Below, one piece after another: positions 36,732 to 49,212 of a stretch of DNA of 64,000 nt. The notes below the pieces were generated by a model. It had not been told where the DNA came from. It saw nothing but the letters and a program-made list of their open reading frames with translations, and did no database searches. Each line of letters begins with the position of its first letter. The stretch's first letter is position 1. Both the position numbers and the translations under genes were made by a program. The DNA is taken from contig JAYKNF010000068.1 in the NCBI GenBank assembly GCA_036172665.1, forward strand, positions 36,001 to 100,000, in the 5' to 3' direction. The DNA is from Prosopocoilus inquinatus. Its lineage: Eukaryota; Arthropoda; Insecta; Coleoptera; Lucanidae.

Positions 36732-39700
36732 ATGATAGATGAGTAAGGATCGATTAGATACATCACAGGAACAACGCTAATGCGTGTTGTTTCGTTTAAA
36801 ACTATTTCCAGCTTATGCTGCGTCCGAAGATTTCGTATCTCACATCAGAGATACTGGAGTACATCCAAACGTCAAATAACATGATAGATGAGTAAGGATC
36901 GATTAGATACATCACAGGAACAACGTTAATACGTGTTGTTTCGTTTAAAACTATTTCCACCTCCTGCTGCGTCCAAAAACTTTGTATCTCACATCAGAGT
37001 TACTGGAGTCCATCCAAACGTAAAATAACATGATAGATGAGTAAGGATCGATTAGATACATCACAGGAACATCGCTAATGCGTTTTGTTTCGTTTAAAAC
37101 TATTTCCAGCTTCTGCTGCGTCCGAAAACGTCGTATCTCACATCAGAGTTACTTGAGTCCATCGAAACGTCAAATAACATGTTAGATAAGTAAGGATCGA
37201 TTAGATACATCACAGGAGCAACGCTAATGCGTGTTGTTTCGTTTATTTTTATGCTGCGTCCGAAGATATCGTATCTCACATCAGAGATACTGGAGTCCAT
37301 CCAAACGTCAAATAACATGATAGATGAATAAGGATCGATTAGATACATCACAGGAACAACGCTAATACGTGTTGTTTCGTTTAAAACTATTTCCAGCTCC
37401 TGCTGCGTCCAAAAACTTCGTATCTCACATCAGAGTTACTAGAGTCCATCGAAACGTCAAATAACATTATAGATGAGTAAGGATCGATTAGATACATCAC
37501 AGGAACAACGCTAATGCGTGTTGTTTCATTTAAAACTATTTCCAGCTTCTGCTGCGTCCGAAAACGTCGTATCTCACATCAGAACTACTGGAGTCCATCC
37601 AAACGTCAAATAACATGATAGATGAGTAAGGATCGATTAGATACATCACAGGAACAACGCTAATGCGTGTTGTTTCGTTTAAAACTATTTCCAGCTTCAG
37701 CTGCGTCCGAGAACTTCGTATCTCACTTCAGAGTTACTGGAGCCCATCCAACCGTCAAATAACATGATAGATGAGTAAGGATCGATTAGATACATCACAG
37801 GAACAACGCTAATACGTGTTGTTTCGTTTAAAACTATTTCCAGCTTCAGCTGCGTCCGAGAACTTCGTATCTCACATCAAAGTTACTGGAGTCCATCGAA
37901 ACGCCAAATAACATGTTAGATGAGTAAGGATCGATTAGATACATCACAGGAACAACGCTAATGCGTGTTGTTTCGTTTAAAACTATTTCCAGCTTCTGCT
38001 GCGTCCGAAAACGTCGTATCTCACATCAGAGCTACTGGAGTCCATCGAAACGACAAATAACATGATAGATGAGTAAGGATTGATTAGATACAGCACAGGA
38101 ACAACGCTAATACGTGTTGTTTCGTTTAAAACTATTTCCAGCTCCTGCTGCGTCCAAAAACGTCGTATCTCTCATCAGAGTTACTGGAGTCCGTCCAAAC
38201 GTCAAATAACATGATAGATGAGTAAGGATCGATTAGTTACATCACAGGAACAACGCTAATATGTGTTGTTTCGTTTAAAACTATTTCCAGCTGCTGCTGC
38301 GTCCGAAAATTTCGTATCTCACATTAGAGTTACTGGAGTCCATCGAAACGTCAAATAACATAGTAGCTAAGTAAGGATCGATTAGATACATCACAGGAAC
38401 AACGCTAATGCGTGTTGTTTCATTTAAAACTATTTCCAGCTTCTGCTGCGTCCGAAAACGTCGTATCTCACATCAGAACTACTGGAGTCCATCGAAACGC
38501 CAAATAACATGATAGATGAGTAAGGATCGATTATATACATCCCAGGAACAACGCTAATACGTGTTGTTTCGTTTAAAACTATTTCCAGCTTCTGCTGCGT
38601 CCGAAAACTTCGTATCTCACATCAGAGTTACTGGAGTGCATCGAAACGTCAAATAACATGATAGATAAGTAAGGATCGATTAGATACAGCACAGGAACAA
38701 CGCTAATACGTGTTGTTTCGTTTAAAACTATTTCCAGCTCCTGCTGCGTCCAAAAACTTTGTATCTCACATCAGACTTACTGGAGTCCATCCAAACGTCA
38801 AATAACATGATAGATGAGTAAGGATCGATTAGATACATCACAGGAACAACGCTAATGCGTGTTGTTTCGTTTAAAACTATTTCCAGCTTCTGCTGCGTCC
38901 GAAAATTTCGTTTCTCACATTAGAGTTACTGGAGTCCATCGAAACGTCAAATAACATGATAGATGAGTAAGTATCGATTAGATACATCACAGGAACAACG
39001 CTAATGCGTGTTGTTTCGTTTAAAACTATTTCCAGCTCCTGCTGCGTCCAAAAACTTTGTATCTCACATCAGACTTACTGGAGTCCATCCAAACGTCAAA
39101 TAACATGATAGATGAGTAAGGATCGATTAGATACATCACAGGAACAACGCTAATGCGTGTTGTTTCGTTTAAAACTATTTCCAGCTTCTGCTGCGTCCGA
39201 AAATTTCGTTTCTCACATTAGAGTTACTGGAGTCCATCGAAACGTCAAATAACATGATAGATGAGTAAGTATCGATTAGATACATCACAGGAACAACGCT
39301 AATGCGTGTTGTTTCATTTAAAACTATTTCCAGCTTCTGCTGCGTCCGATAATTTCGTATCTCACATCAGAGTTACTGGAGTCCATCCAAACGTCAAATA
39401 ACATGATAGATGAGTAAGGATCCATTAGATACATCACAGGAACAACGCTAATGCGTGTTGTTTCGTTTAAAACTATTTCCAGCTTCAGCTGCGTCCGAGA
39501 ACTTCGTATCTCACTTCAGAGTTACTGGAGCCCATCCAAACGTCAAATAACATGATAGATGAGTAAGGATCGATTAGATACATCACAGGAACAACGCTAG
39601 TACGTGTTGTTTCGTTTAAAACTATTTCCAGCTTCAGCTGCGTCCGAGAACTTCGTATCTCACATCAAAGTTACTGGAGTCCATCGAAACGCCAAATAAC

Positions 39701-40892
39701 ATGTTAGATGAGTAAGGATCGATTAGATACATCACAGGAACAACGCTAATGCGTGTTGTTTCGTTTAAAACTATTTCCAGCTTCTGCTGCGTCCGAAAAC
39801 GTCGTATCTCACATCAGAGCTACTGGAGTCCATCGAAACGACAAATAACATGATAGATGAGTAAGGATTGATTAGATACAGCACAGGAACAACGCTAATA
39901 CGTGTTGTTTCGTTTAAAACTATTTCCAGCTCCTGCTGGGTCCAAAAACGTCGTATCTCTCATCAGAGTTACTGGAGTCCGTCCAAACGTCAAATAACAT
40001 GATAGATGAGTAAGGATCGATTAGTTACATCACAGGAACAACGCTAATATGTGTTGTTTCGTTTAAAACTATTTCCAGCTGCTGCTGCGTCCGAAAATTT
40101 CGTATCTCACATTAGAGTTACTGGAGTCCATCGAAACGTCAAATAACATAGTAGCTAAGTAAGGATCGATTAGATACATCACAGGAACAACGCTAATACG
40201 TGTTTTTTCGTTCTAAACTATTTCCAGCTACTGCTGCGTCCAAAAACTTTGTATCTCACATCAGAGTTACTGGAGTCCATCCAAACGTCAAATAACATGA
40301 TAGATGAGTAAGGATCGATTAGATACATCCCAGGAACAACGCTAATACGTGTTGTTTCGTTTAAAACTATTTCCAGCTTCTGCTGCGTCCGAAAACTTCG
40401 TATCTCACATCAGAGTTACTGGAGTGCATCGAAACGTCAAATAACATGATAGATAAGTAAGGATCGATTAGATACAGCACAGGAACAACGCTAATACGTG
40501 TTGTTTCGTTTAAAACTATTTCCAGCTCCTGCTGCGTCCAAAAACTTTGTATCTCACATCAGAGTTACTGGAGTCCATCCAAACGTCAAATAACATGATA
40601 GATGAGTAAGGATCGATTAGATACATCCCAGGAACAACGCTAATACGTGTTGTTTCGTTTAAAACTATTTCCAGCTTCTGCTGCGTCCGAAAATTTCGTT
40701 TCTCACATTAGAGTTACTGGAGTCCATCGAAACGTCAAATAACATGATAGATGAGTAAGTATCGATTAGATACATCACAGGAACAACGCTAATGCGTGTT
40801 GTTTCGTTTAAAACTATTTCCAGCTTCTGCTGCGTCCGAAAACGTCGTATCTCACATCAGAGCTACTGGAGTCCATCGAAACGCCAAATAAG
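36732..40892. repeat. 28-monomer HOR, copy 1 (4,161 bp)
   Basis: The period is set by matching this segment to the next two at 4,161 and 4,160 bp. It contains 27 monomers of 149 bp and one of 138 bp. Markers repeated in all copies are ATTTCCACCTCCTGC, GCGTTTTGTTTCG, the 138-bp unit, CATTATAGATGAG, CATCCAACCGTC, GATTATATACATCCC, GGATCCATTAG (a BamHI site) and GCTGGGTCC. This copy alone keeps GATCGATTAGTTAC near 38228 and has GCGTGTTG at the start of the 138-bp unit, where copies 2 and 3 have GCATGTTG. Confidence 0.9.
37231..37368. repeat. 138-bp deletion monomer, HOR copy 1
   Basis: The unit reads CGTTTATTTTTATGCTGCG where others have the AAAACTATTTCCAGC block. This equals loss of AAACTA (6 bp) and CCAGC (5 bp) on either side of TTT. 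It removes the most conserved box of the monomer, including the plus-strand CTA that supplies the minus-strand stop codon. Being 3 x 46 bp long it allows an 83-codon minus-strand frame over 37100-37351, with two repeats 46 residues apart. I regard that frame as accidental. Confidence 0.95.
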
Positions 40893-41391
40893 ATGATAGA
40901 TGAGTAAGGATCGATTAGATACATCACAGGAACAACGCTAATGCGTGTTGTTTCGTTTAAAACTATTTCCAGCTTATGCTGCGTCCGAAGATTTCGTATC
41001 TCACATCAGAGATACTGGAGTACATCCAAACGTCAAATAACATGATAGATGAGTAAGGATCGATTAGATACATCACAGGAACAACGTTAATACGTGTTGT
41101 TTCGTTTAAAACTATTTCCACCTCCTGCTGCGTCCAAAAACTTTGTATCTCACATCAGAGTTACTGGAGTCCATCCAAACGTAAAATAACATGATAGATG
41201 AGTAAGGATCGATTAGATACATCACAGGAACATCGCTAATGCGTTTTGTTTCGTTTAAAACTATTTCCAGCTTCTGCTGCGTCCGAAAACGTCGTATCTC
41301 ACATCAGAGTTACTTGAGTCCATCGAAACGTCAAATAACATGTTAGATAAGTAAGGATCGATTAGATACATCACAGGAGCAACGCTAATGC

Positions 41392-41529
41392 ATGTTGTTT
41401 CGTTTATTTTTATGCTGCGTCCGAAGATATCGTATCTCACATCAGAGATACTGGAGTCCATCCAAACGTCAAATAACATGATAGATGAATAAGGATCGAT
41501 TAGATACATCACAGGAACAACGCTAATAC
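41392..41529. repeat. 138-bp deletion monomer, HOR copy 2
   Basis: It has the same 11-bp loss as the unit at 37231. Its first base is A instead of G (GCATGTTG). The spurious minus-strand frame is 41261-41512 and has cysteine for arginine at the changed codon. Confidence 0.95.
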
Positions 41530-42274
41530 GTGTTGTTTCGTTTAAAACTATTTCCAGCTCCTGCTGCGTCCAAAAACTTCGTATCTCACATCAGAGTTAC
41601 TAGAGTCCATCGAAACGTCAAATAACATTATAGATGAGTAAGGATCGATTAGATACATCACAGGAACAACGCTAATGCGTGTTGTTTCATTTAAAACTAT
41701 TTCCAGCTTCTGCTGCGTCCGAAAACGTCGTATCTCACATCAGAACTACTGGAGTCCATCCAAACGTCAAATAACATGATAGATGAGTAAGGATCGATTA
41801 GATACATCACAGGAACAACGCTAATGCGTGTTGTTTCGTTTAAAACTATTTCCAGCTTCAGCTGCGACCGAGAACTTCGTATCTCACTTCAGAGTTACTG
41901 GAGCCCATCCAACCGTCAAATAACATGATAGATGAGTAAGGATCGATTAGATACATCACAGGAACAACGCTAATACGTGTTGTTTCGTTTAAAACTATTT
42001 CCAGCTTCAGCTGCGTCCGAGAACTTCGTATCTCACATCAAAGTTACTGGAGTCCATCGAAACGCCAAATAACATGTTAGATGAGTAAGGATCGATTAGA
42101 TACATCACAGGAACAACGCTAATGCGTGTTGTTTCGTTTAAAACTATTTCCAGCTTCTGCTGCGTCCGAAAACGTCGTATCTCACATCAGAGCTACTGGA
42201 GTCCATCGAAACGACAAATAACATGATAGATGAGTAAGGATTGATTAGATACAGCACAGGAACAACGCTAATAC

Positions 42275-42422
42275 GTGTTGTTTCGTTTAAAACTATTTCC
42301 AGCTCCTGCTGCGTCCAAAAACGTCGTATCTCTCATCAGAGTTACTGGAGTCCGTCCAAACGTCAAATAACATGATAGATGAGTAAGGATCGATAGTTAC
42401 ATCACAGGAACAACGCTAATAT
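42275..42422. repeat. 148-bp monomer, 1-bp deletion (1 of 3)
   Basis: GATCGATAGTTAC at 42389 stands in place of GATCGATTAGTTAC. The T is still present in HOR copy 1 (38230), so the deletion arose within the HOR family after copy 1 separated, or copy 1 was converted back. Confidence 0.9.
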
Positions 42423-45400
42423 GTGTTGTTTCGTTTAAAACTATTTCCAGCTGCTGCTGCGTCCGAAAATTTCGTATCTCACATTAGAGTTACTGGAGTC
42501 CATCGAAACGTCAAATAACATAGTAGCTAAGTAAGGATCGATTAGATACATCACAGGAACAACGCTAATGCGTGTTGTTTCATTTAAAACTATTTCCAGC
42601 TTCTGCTGCGTCCGAAAACGTCGTATCTCACATCAGAACTACTGGAGTCCATCGAAACGCCAAATAACATGATAGATGAGTAAGGATCGATTATATACAT
42701 CCCAGGAACAACGCTAATACGTGTTGTTTCGTTTAAAACTATTTCCAGCTTCTGCTGCGTCCGAAAACTTCGTATCTCACATCAGAGTTACTGGAGTGCA
42801 TCGAAACGTCAAATAACATGATAGATAAGTAAGGATCGATTAGATACAGCACAGGAACAACGCTAATACGTGTTGTTTCGTTTAAAACTATTTCCAGCTC
42901 CTGCTGCGTCCAAAAACTTTGTATCTCACATCAGACTTACTGGAGTCCATCCAAACGTCAAATAACATGATAGATGAGTAAGGATCGATTAGATACATCA
43001 CAGGAACAACGCTAATGCGTGTTGTTTCGTTTAAAACTATTTCCAGCTTCTGCTGCGTCCGAAAATTTCGTTTCTCACATTAGAGTTACTGGAGTCCATC
43101 GAAACCTCAAATAACATGATAGATGAGTAAGTATCGATTAGATACATCACAGGAACAACGCTAATGCGTGTTGTTTCGTTTAAAACTATTTCCAGCTCCT
43201 GCTGCGTCCAAAAACTTTGTATCTCACATCAGACTTACTGGAGTCCATCCAAACGTCAAATAACATGATAGATGAGTAAGGATCGATTAGATACATCACA
43301 GGAACAACGCTAATGCGTGTTGTTTCGTTTAAAACTATTTCCAGCTTCTGCTGCGTCCGAAAATTTCGTTTCTCACATTAGAGTTACTGGAGTCCATCGA
43401 AACGTCAAATAACATGATAGATGAGTAAGTATCGATTAGATACATCACAGGAACAACGCTAATGCGTGTTGTTTCATTTAAAACTATTTCCAGCTTCTGC
43501 TGCGTCCGATAATTTCGTATCTCACATCAGAGTTACTGGAGTCCATCCAAACGTCAAATAACATGATAGATGAGTAAGGATCCATTAGATACATCACAGG
43601 AACAACGCTAATGCGTGTTGTTTCGTTTAAAACTATTTCCAGCTTCAGCTGCGTCCGAGAACTTCGTATCTCACTTCAGAGTTACTGGAGCCCATCCAAA
43701 CGTCAAATAACATGATAGATGAGTAAGGATCGATTAGATACATCACAGGAACAACGCTAGTACGTGTTGTTTCGTTTAAAACTATTTCCAGCTTCAGCTG
43801 CGTCCGAGAACTTCGTATCTCACATCAAAGTTACTGGAGTCCATCGAAACGCCAAATAACATGTTAGATGAGTAAGGATCGATTAGATACATCACAGGAA
43901 CAACGCTAATGCGTGTTGTTTCGTTTAAAACTATTTCCAGCTTCTGCTGCGTCCGAAAACGTCGTATCTCACATCAGAGCTACTGGAGTCCATCGAAACG
44001 ACAAATAACATGATAGATGAGTAAGGATTGATTAGATACAGCACAGGAACAACGCTAATACGTGTTGTTTCGTTTAAAACTATTTCCAGCTCCTGCTGGG
44101 TCCAAAAACGTCGTATCTCTCATCAGAGTTACTGGAGTCCGTCCAAACGTCAAATAACATGATAGATGAGTAAGGATCGATTAGTTACATCACAGGAACA
44201 ACGCTAATATGTGTTGTTTCGTTTAAAACTATTTCCAGCTGCTGCTGCGTCCGAAAATTTCGTATCTCACATTAGAGTTACTGGAGTCCATCGAAACGTC
44301 AAATAACATAGTAGCTAAGTAAGGATCGATTAGATACATCACAGGAACAACGCTAATACGTGTTTTTTCGTTCTAAACTATTTCCAGCTACTGCTGCGTC
44401 CAAAAACTTTGTATCTCACATCAGAGTTACTGGAGTCCATCCAAACGTCAAATAACATGATAGATGAGTAAGGATCGATTAGATACATCCCAGGAACAAC
44501 GCTAATACGTGTTGTTTCGTTTAAAACTATTTCCAGCTTCTGCTGCGTCCGAAAACTTCGTATCTCACATCAGAGTTACTGGAGTGCATCGAAACGTCAA
44601 ATAACATGATAGATAAGTAAGGATCGATTAGATACAGCACAGGAACAACGCTAATACGTGTTGTTTCGTTTAAAACTATTTCCAGCTCCTGCTGCGTCCA
44701 AAAACTTTGTATCTCACATCAGAGTTACTGGAGTCCATCCAAACGTCAAATAACATGATAGATGAGTAAGGATCGATTAGATACATCCCAGGAACAACGC
44801 TAATACGTGTTGTTTCGTTTAAAACTATTTCCAGCTTCTGCTGCGTCCGAAAATTTCGTTTCTCACATTAGAGTTACTGGAGTCCATCGAAACGTCAAAT
44901 AACATGATAGATGAGTAAGTATCGATTAGATACATCACAGGAACAACGCTAATGCGTGTTGTTTCGTTTAAAACTATTTCCAGCTTCTGCTGCGTCCGAA
45001 AACGTCGTATCTCACATCAGAGCTACTGGAGTCCATCGAAACGCCAAATAAGATGATAGATGAGTAAGGATCGATTAGATACATCACAGGAACAACGCTA
45101 ATGCGTGTTGTTTCGTTTAAAACTATTTCCAGCTTATGCTGCGTCCGAAGATTTCGTATCTCACATCAGAGATACTGGAGTACATCCAAACGTCAAATAA
45201 CATGATAGATGAGTAAGGATCGATTAGATACATCACAGGAACAACGTTAATACGTGTTGTTTCGTTTAAAACTATTTCCACCTCCTGCTGCGTCCAAAAA
45301 CTTTGTATCTCACATCAGAGTTACTGGAGTCCATCCAAACGTAAAATAACATGATAGATGAGTAAGGATCGATTAGATACATCACAGGAACATCGCTAAT

Positions 45401-45551
45401 GCGTTTTGTTTCGTTTAAAACTATTTCCAGCTTCTGCTGCGTCCGAAAACGTCGTATCTCACATCAGAGTTACTTGAGTCCATCGAAACGTCAAATAACA
45501 TGTTAGATAAGTAAGGATCGATTAGATACATCACAGGAGCAACGCTAATGC

Positions 45552-45689
45552 ATGTTGTTTCGTTTATTTTTATGCTGCGTCCGAAGATATCGTATCTCAC
45601 ATCAGAGATACTGGAGTCCATCCAAACGTCAAATAACATGATAGATGAATAAGGATCGATTAGATACATCACAGGAACAACGCTAATAC
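45552..45689. repeat. 138-bp deletion monomer, HOR copy 3
   Basis: It has the same 11-bp loss and the same first-base A as copy 2, 4,160 bp downstream of it. Confidence 0.95.
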
Positions 45690-46434
45690 GTGTTGTTTCG
45701 TTTAAAACTATTTCCAGCTCCTGCTGCGTCCAAAAACTTCGTATCTCACATCAGAGTTACTAGAGTCCATCGAAACGTCAAATAACATTATAGATGAGTA
45801 AGGATCGATTAGATACATCACAGGAACAACGCTAATGCGTGTTGTTTCATTTAAAACTATTTCCAGCTTCTGCTGCGTCCGAAAACGTCGTATCTCACAT
45901 CAGAACTACTGGAGTCCATCCAAACGTCAAATAACATGATAGATGAGTAAGGATCGATTAGATACATCACAGGAACAACGCTAATGCGTGTTGTTTCGTT
46001 TAAAACTATTTCCAGCTTCAGCTGCGTCCGAGAACTTCGTATCTCACTTCAGAGTTACTGGAGCCCATCCAACCGTCAAATAACATGATAGATGAGTAAG
46101 GATCGATTAGATACATCACAGGAACAACGCTAATACGTGTTGTTTCGTTTAAAACTATTTCCAGCTTCAGCTGCGTCCGAGAACTTCGTATCTCACATCA
46201 AAGTTACTGGAGTCCATCGAAACGCCAAATAACATGTTAGATGAGTAAGGATCGATTAGATACATCACAGGAACAACGCTAATGCGTGTTGTTTCGTTTA
46301 AAACTATTTCCAGCTTCTGCTGCGTCCGAAAACGTCGTATCTCACATCAGAGCTACTGGAGTCCATCGAAACGACAAATAACATGATAGATGAGTAAGGA
46401 TTGATTAGATACAGCACAGGAACAACGCTAATAC

Positions 46435-46582
46435 GTGTTGTTTCGTTTAAAACTATTTCCAGCTCCTGCTGCGTCCAAAAACGTCGTATCTCTCATCAGA
46501 GTTACTGGAGTCCGTCCAAACGTCAAATAACATGATAGATGAGTAAGGATCGATAGTTACATCACAGGAACAACGCTAATAT
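46435..46582. repeat. 148-bp monomer, 1-bp deletion (2 of 3)
   Basis: CGATAGTTAC is at 46551, in the same position within the HOR as the deletion in copy 2. Confidence 0.9.
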
Positions 46583-49212
46583 GTGTTGTTTCGTTTAAAA
46601 CTATTTCCAGCTGCTGCTGCGTCCGAAAATTTCGTATCTCACATTAGAGTTACTGGAGTCCATCGAAACGTCAAATAACATAGTAGCTAAGTAAGGATCG
46701 ATTAGATACATCACAGGAACAACGCTAATGCGTGTTGTTTCATTTAAAACTATTTCCAGCTTCTGCTGCGTCCGAAAACGTCGTATCTCACATCAGAACT
46801 ACTGGAGTCCATCGAAACGCCAAATAACATGATAGATGAGTAAGGATCGATTATATACATCCCAGGAACAACGCTAATACGTGTTGTTTCGTTTAAAACT
46901 ATTTCCAGCTTCTGCTGCGTCCGAAAACTTCGTATCTCACATCAGAGTTACTGGAGTGCATCGAAACGTCAAATAACATGATAGATAAGTAAGGATCGAT
47001 TAGATACAGCACAGGAACAACGCTAATACGTGTTGTTTCGTTTAAAACTATTTCCAGCTCCTGCTGCGTCCAAAAACTTTGTATCTCACATCAGACTTAC
47101 TGGAGTCCATCCAAACGTCAAATAACATGATAGATGAGTAAGGATCGATTAGATACATCACAGGAACAACGCTAATGCGTGTTGTTTCGTTTAAAACTAT
47201 TTCCAGCTTCTGCTGCGTCCGAAAATTTCGTTTCTCACATTAGAGTTACTGGAGTCCATCGAAACGTCAAATAACATGATAGATGAGTAAGTATCGATTA
47301 GATACATCACAGGAACAACGCTAATGCGTGTTGTTTCGTTTAAAACTATTTCCAGCTCCTGCTGCGTCCAAAAACTTTGTATCTCACATCAGACTTACTG
47401 GAGTCCATCCAAACGTCAAATAACATGATAGATGAGTAAGGATCGATTAGATACATCACAGGAACAACGCTAATGCGTGTTGTTTCGTTTAAAACTATTT
47501 CCAGCTTCTGCTGCGTCCGAAAATTTCGTTTCTCACATTAGAGTTACTGGAGTCCATCGAAACGTCAAATAACATGATAGATGAGTAAGTATCGATTAGA
47601 TACATCACAGGAACAACGCTAATGCGTGTTGTTTCATTTAAAACTATTTCCAGCTTCTGCTGCGTCCGATAATTTCGTATCTCACATCAGAGTTACTGGA
47701 GTCCATCCAAACGTCAAATAACATGATAGATGAGTAAGGATCCATTAGATACATCACAGGAACAACGCTAATGCGTGTTGTTTCGTTTAAAACTATTTCC
47801 AGCTTCAGCTGCGTCCGAGAACTTCGTATCTCACTTCAGAGTTACTGGAGCCCATCCAAACGTCAAATAACATGATAGATGAGTAAGGATCGATTAGATA
47901 CATCACAGGAACAACGCTAGTACGTGTTGTTTCGTTTAAAACTATTTCCAGCTTCAGCTGCGTCCGAGAACTTCGTATCTCACATCAAAGTTACTGGAGT
48001 CCATCGAAACGCCAAATAACATGTTAGATGAGTAAGGATCGATTAGATACATCACAGGAACAACGCTAATGCGTGTTGTTTCGTTTAAAACTATTTCCAG
48101 CTTCTGCTGCGTCCGAAAACGTCGTATCTCACATCAGAGCTACTGGAGTCCATCGAAACGACAAATAACATGATAGATGAGTAAGGATTGATTAGATACA
48201 GCACAGGAACAACGCTAATACGTGTTGTTTCGTTTAAAACTATTTCCAGCTCCTGCTGGGTCCAAAAACGTCGTATCTCTCATCAGAGTTACTGGAGTCC
48301 GTCCAAACGTCAAATAACATGATAGATGAGTAAGGATCGATTAGTTACATCACAGGAACAACGCTAATATGTGTTGTTTCGTTTAAAACTATTTCCAGCT
48401 GCTGCTGCGTCCGAAAATTTCGTATCTCACATTAGAGTTACTGGAGTCCATCGAAACGTCAAATAACATAGTAGCTAAGTAAGGATCGATTAGATACATC
48501 ACAGGAACAACGCTAATACGTGTTTTTTCGTTCTAAACTATTTCCAGCTACTGCTGCGTCCAAAAACTTTGTATCTCACATCAGAGTTACTGGAGTCCAT
48601 CCAAACGTCAAATAACATGATAGATGAGTAAGGATCGATTAGATACATCCCAGGAACAACGCTAATACGTGTTGTTTCGTTTAAAACTATTTCCAGCTTC
48701 TGCTGCGTCCGAAAACTTCGTATCTCACATCAGAGTTACTGGAGTGCATCGAAACGTCAAATAACATGATAGATAAGTAAGGATCGATTAGATACAGCAC
48801 AGGAACAACGCTAATACGTGTTGTTTCGTTTAAAACTATTTCCAGCTCCTGCTGCGTCCAAAAACTTTGTATCTCACATCAGAGTTACTGGAGTCCATCC
48901 AAACGTCAAATAACATGATAGATGAGTAAGGATCGATTAGATACATCCCAGGAACAACGCTAATACGTGTTGTTTCGTTTAAAACTATTTCCAGCTTCTG
49001 CTGCGTCCGAAAATTTCGTTTCTCACATTAGAGTTACTGGAGTCCATCGAAACGTCAAATAACATGATAGATGAGTAAGTATCGATTAGATACATCACAG
49101 GAACAACGCTAATGCGTGTTGTTTCGTTTAAAACTATTTCCAGCTTCTGCTGCGTCCGAAAACGTCGTATCTCACATCAGAGCTACTGGAGTCCATCGAA
49201 ACGCCAAATAAG

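Larger units (their letters stand above)
40893..45052. repeat. 28-monomer HOR, copy 2 (4,160 bp)
   Basis: It follows copy 1 without a gap. It is 1 bp shorter because of GATCGATAGTTAC at 42389. Private substitutions are GCTGCGACCGAG near 41862 and GAAACCTCAAAT near 43101. GCATGTTG at 41390 is shared with copy 3. Confidence 0.9.
45053..49212. repeat. 28-monomer HOR, copy 3 (4,160 bp)
   Basis: It follows copy 2 without a gap and shares GCATGTTG and the 1-bp deletion with it, but lacks copy 2's two private substitutions. The tandem ends near 49231, where CGAATAGATACAGCAC replaces CGATTAGATACATCAC. Confidence 0.9.
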
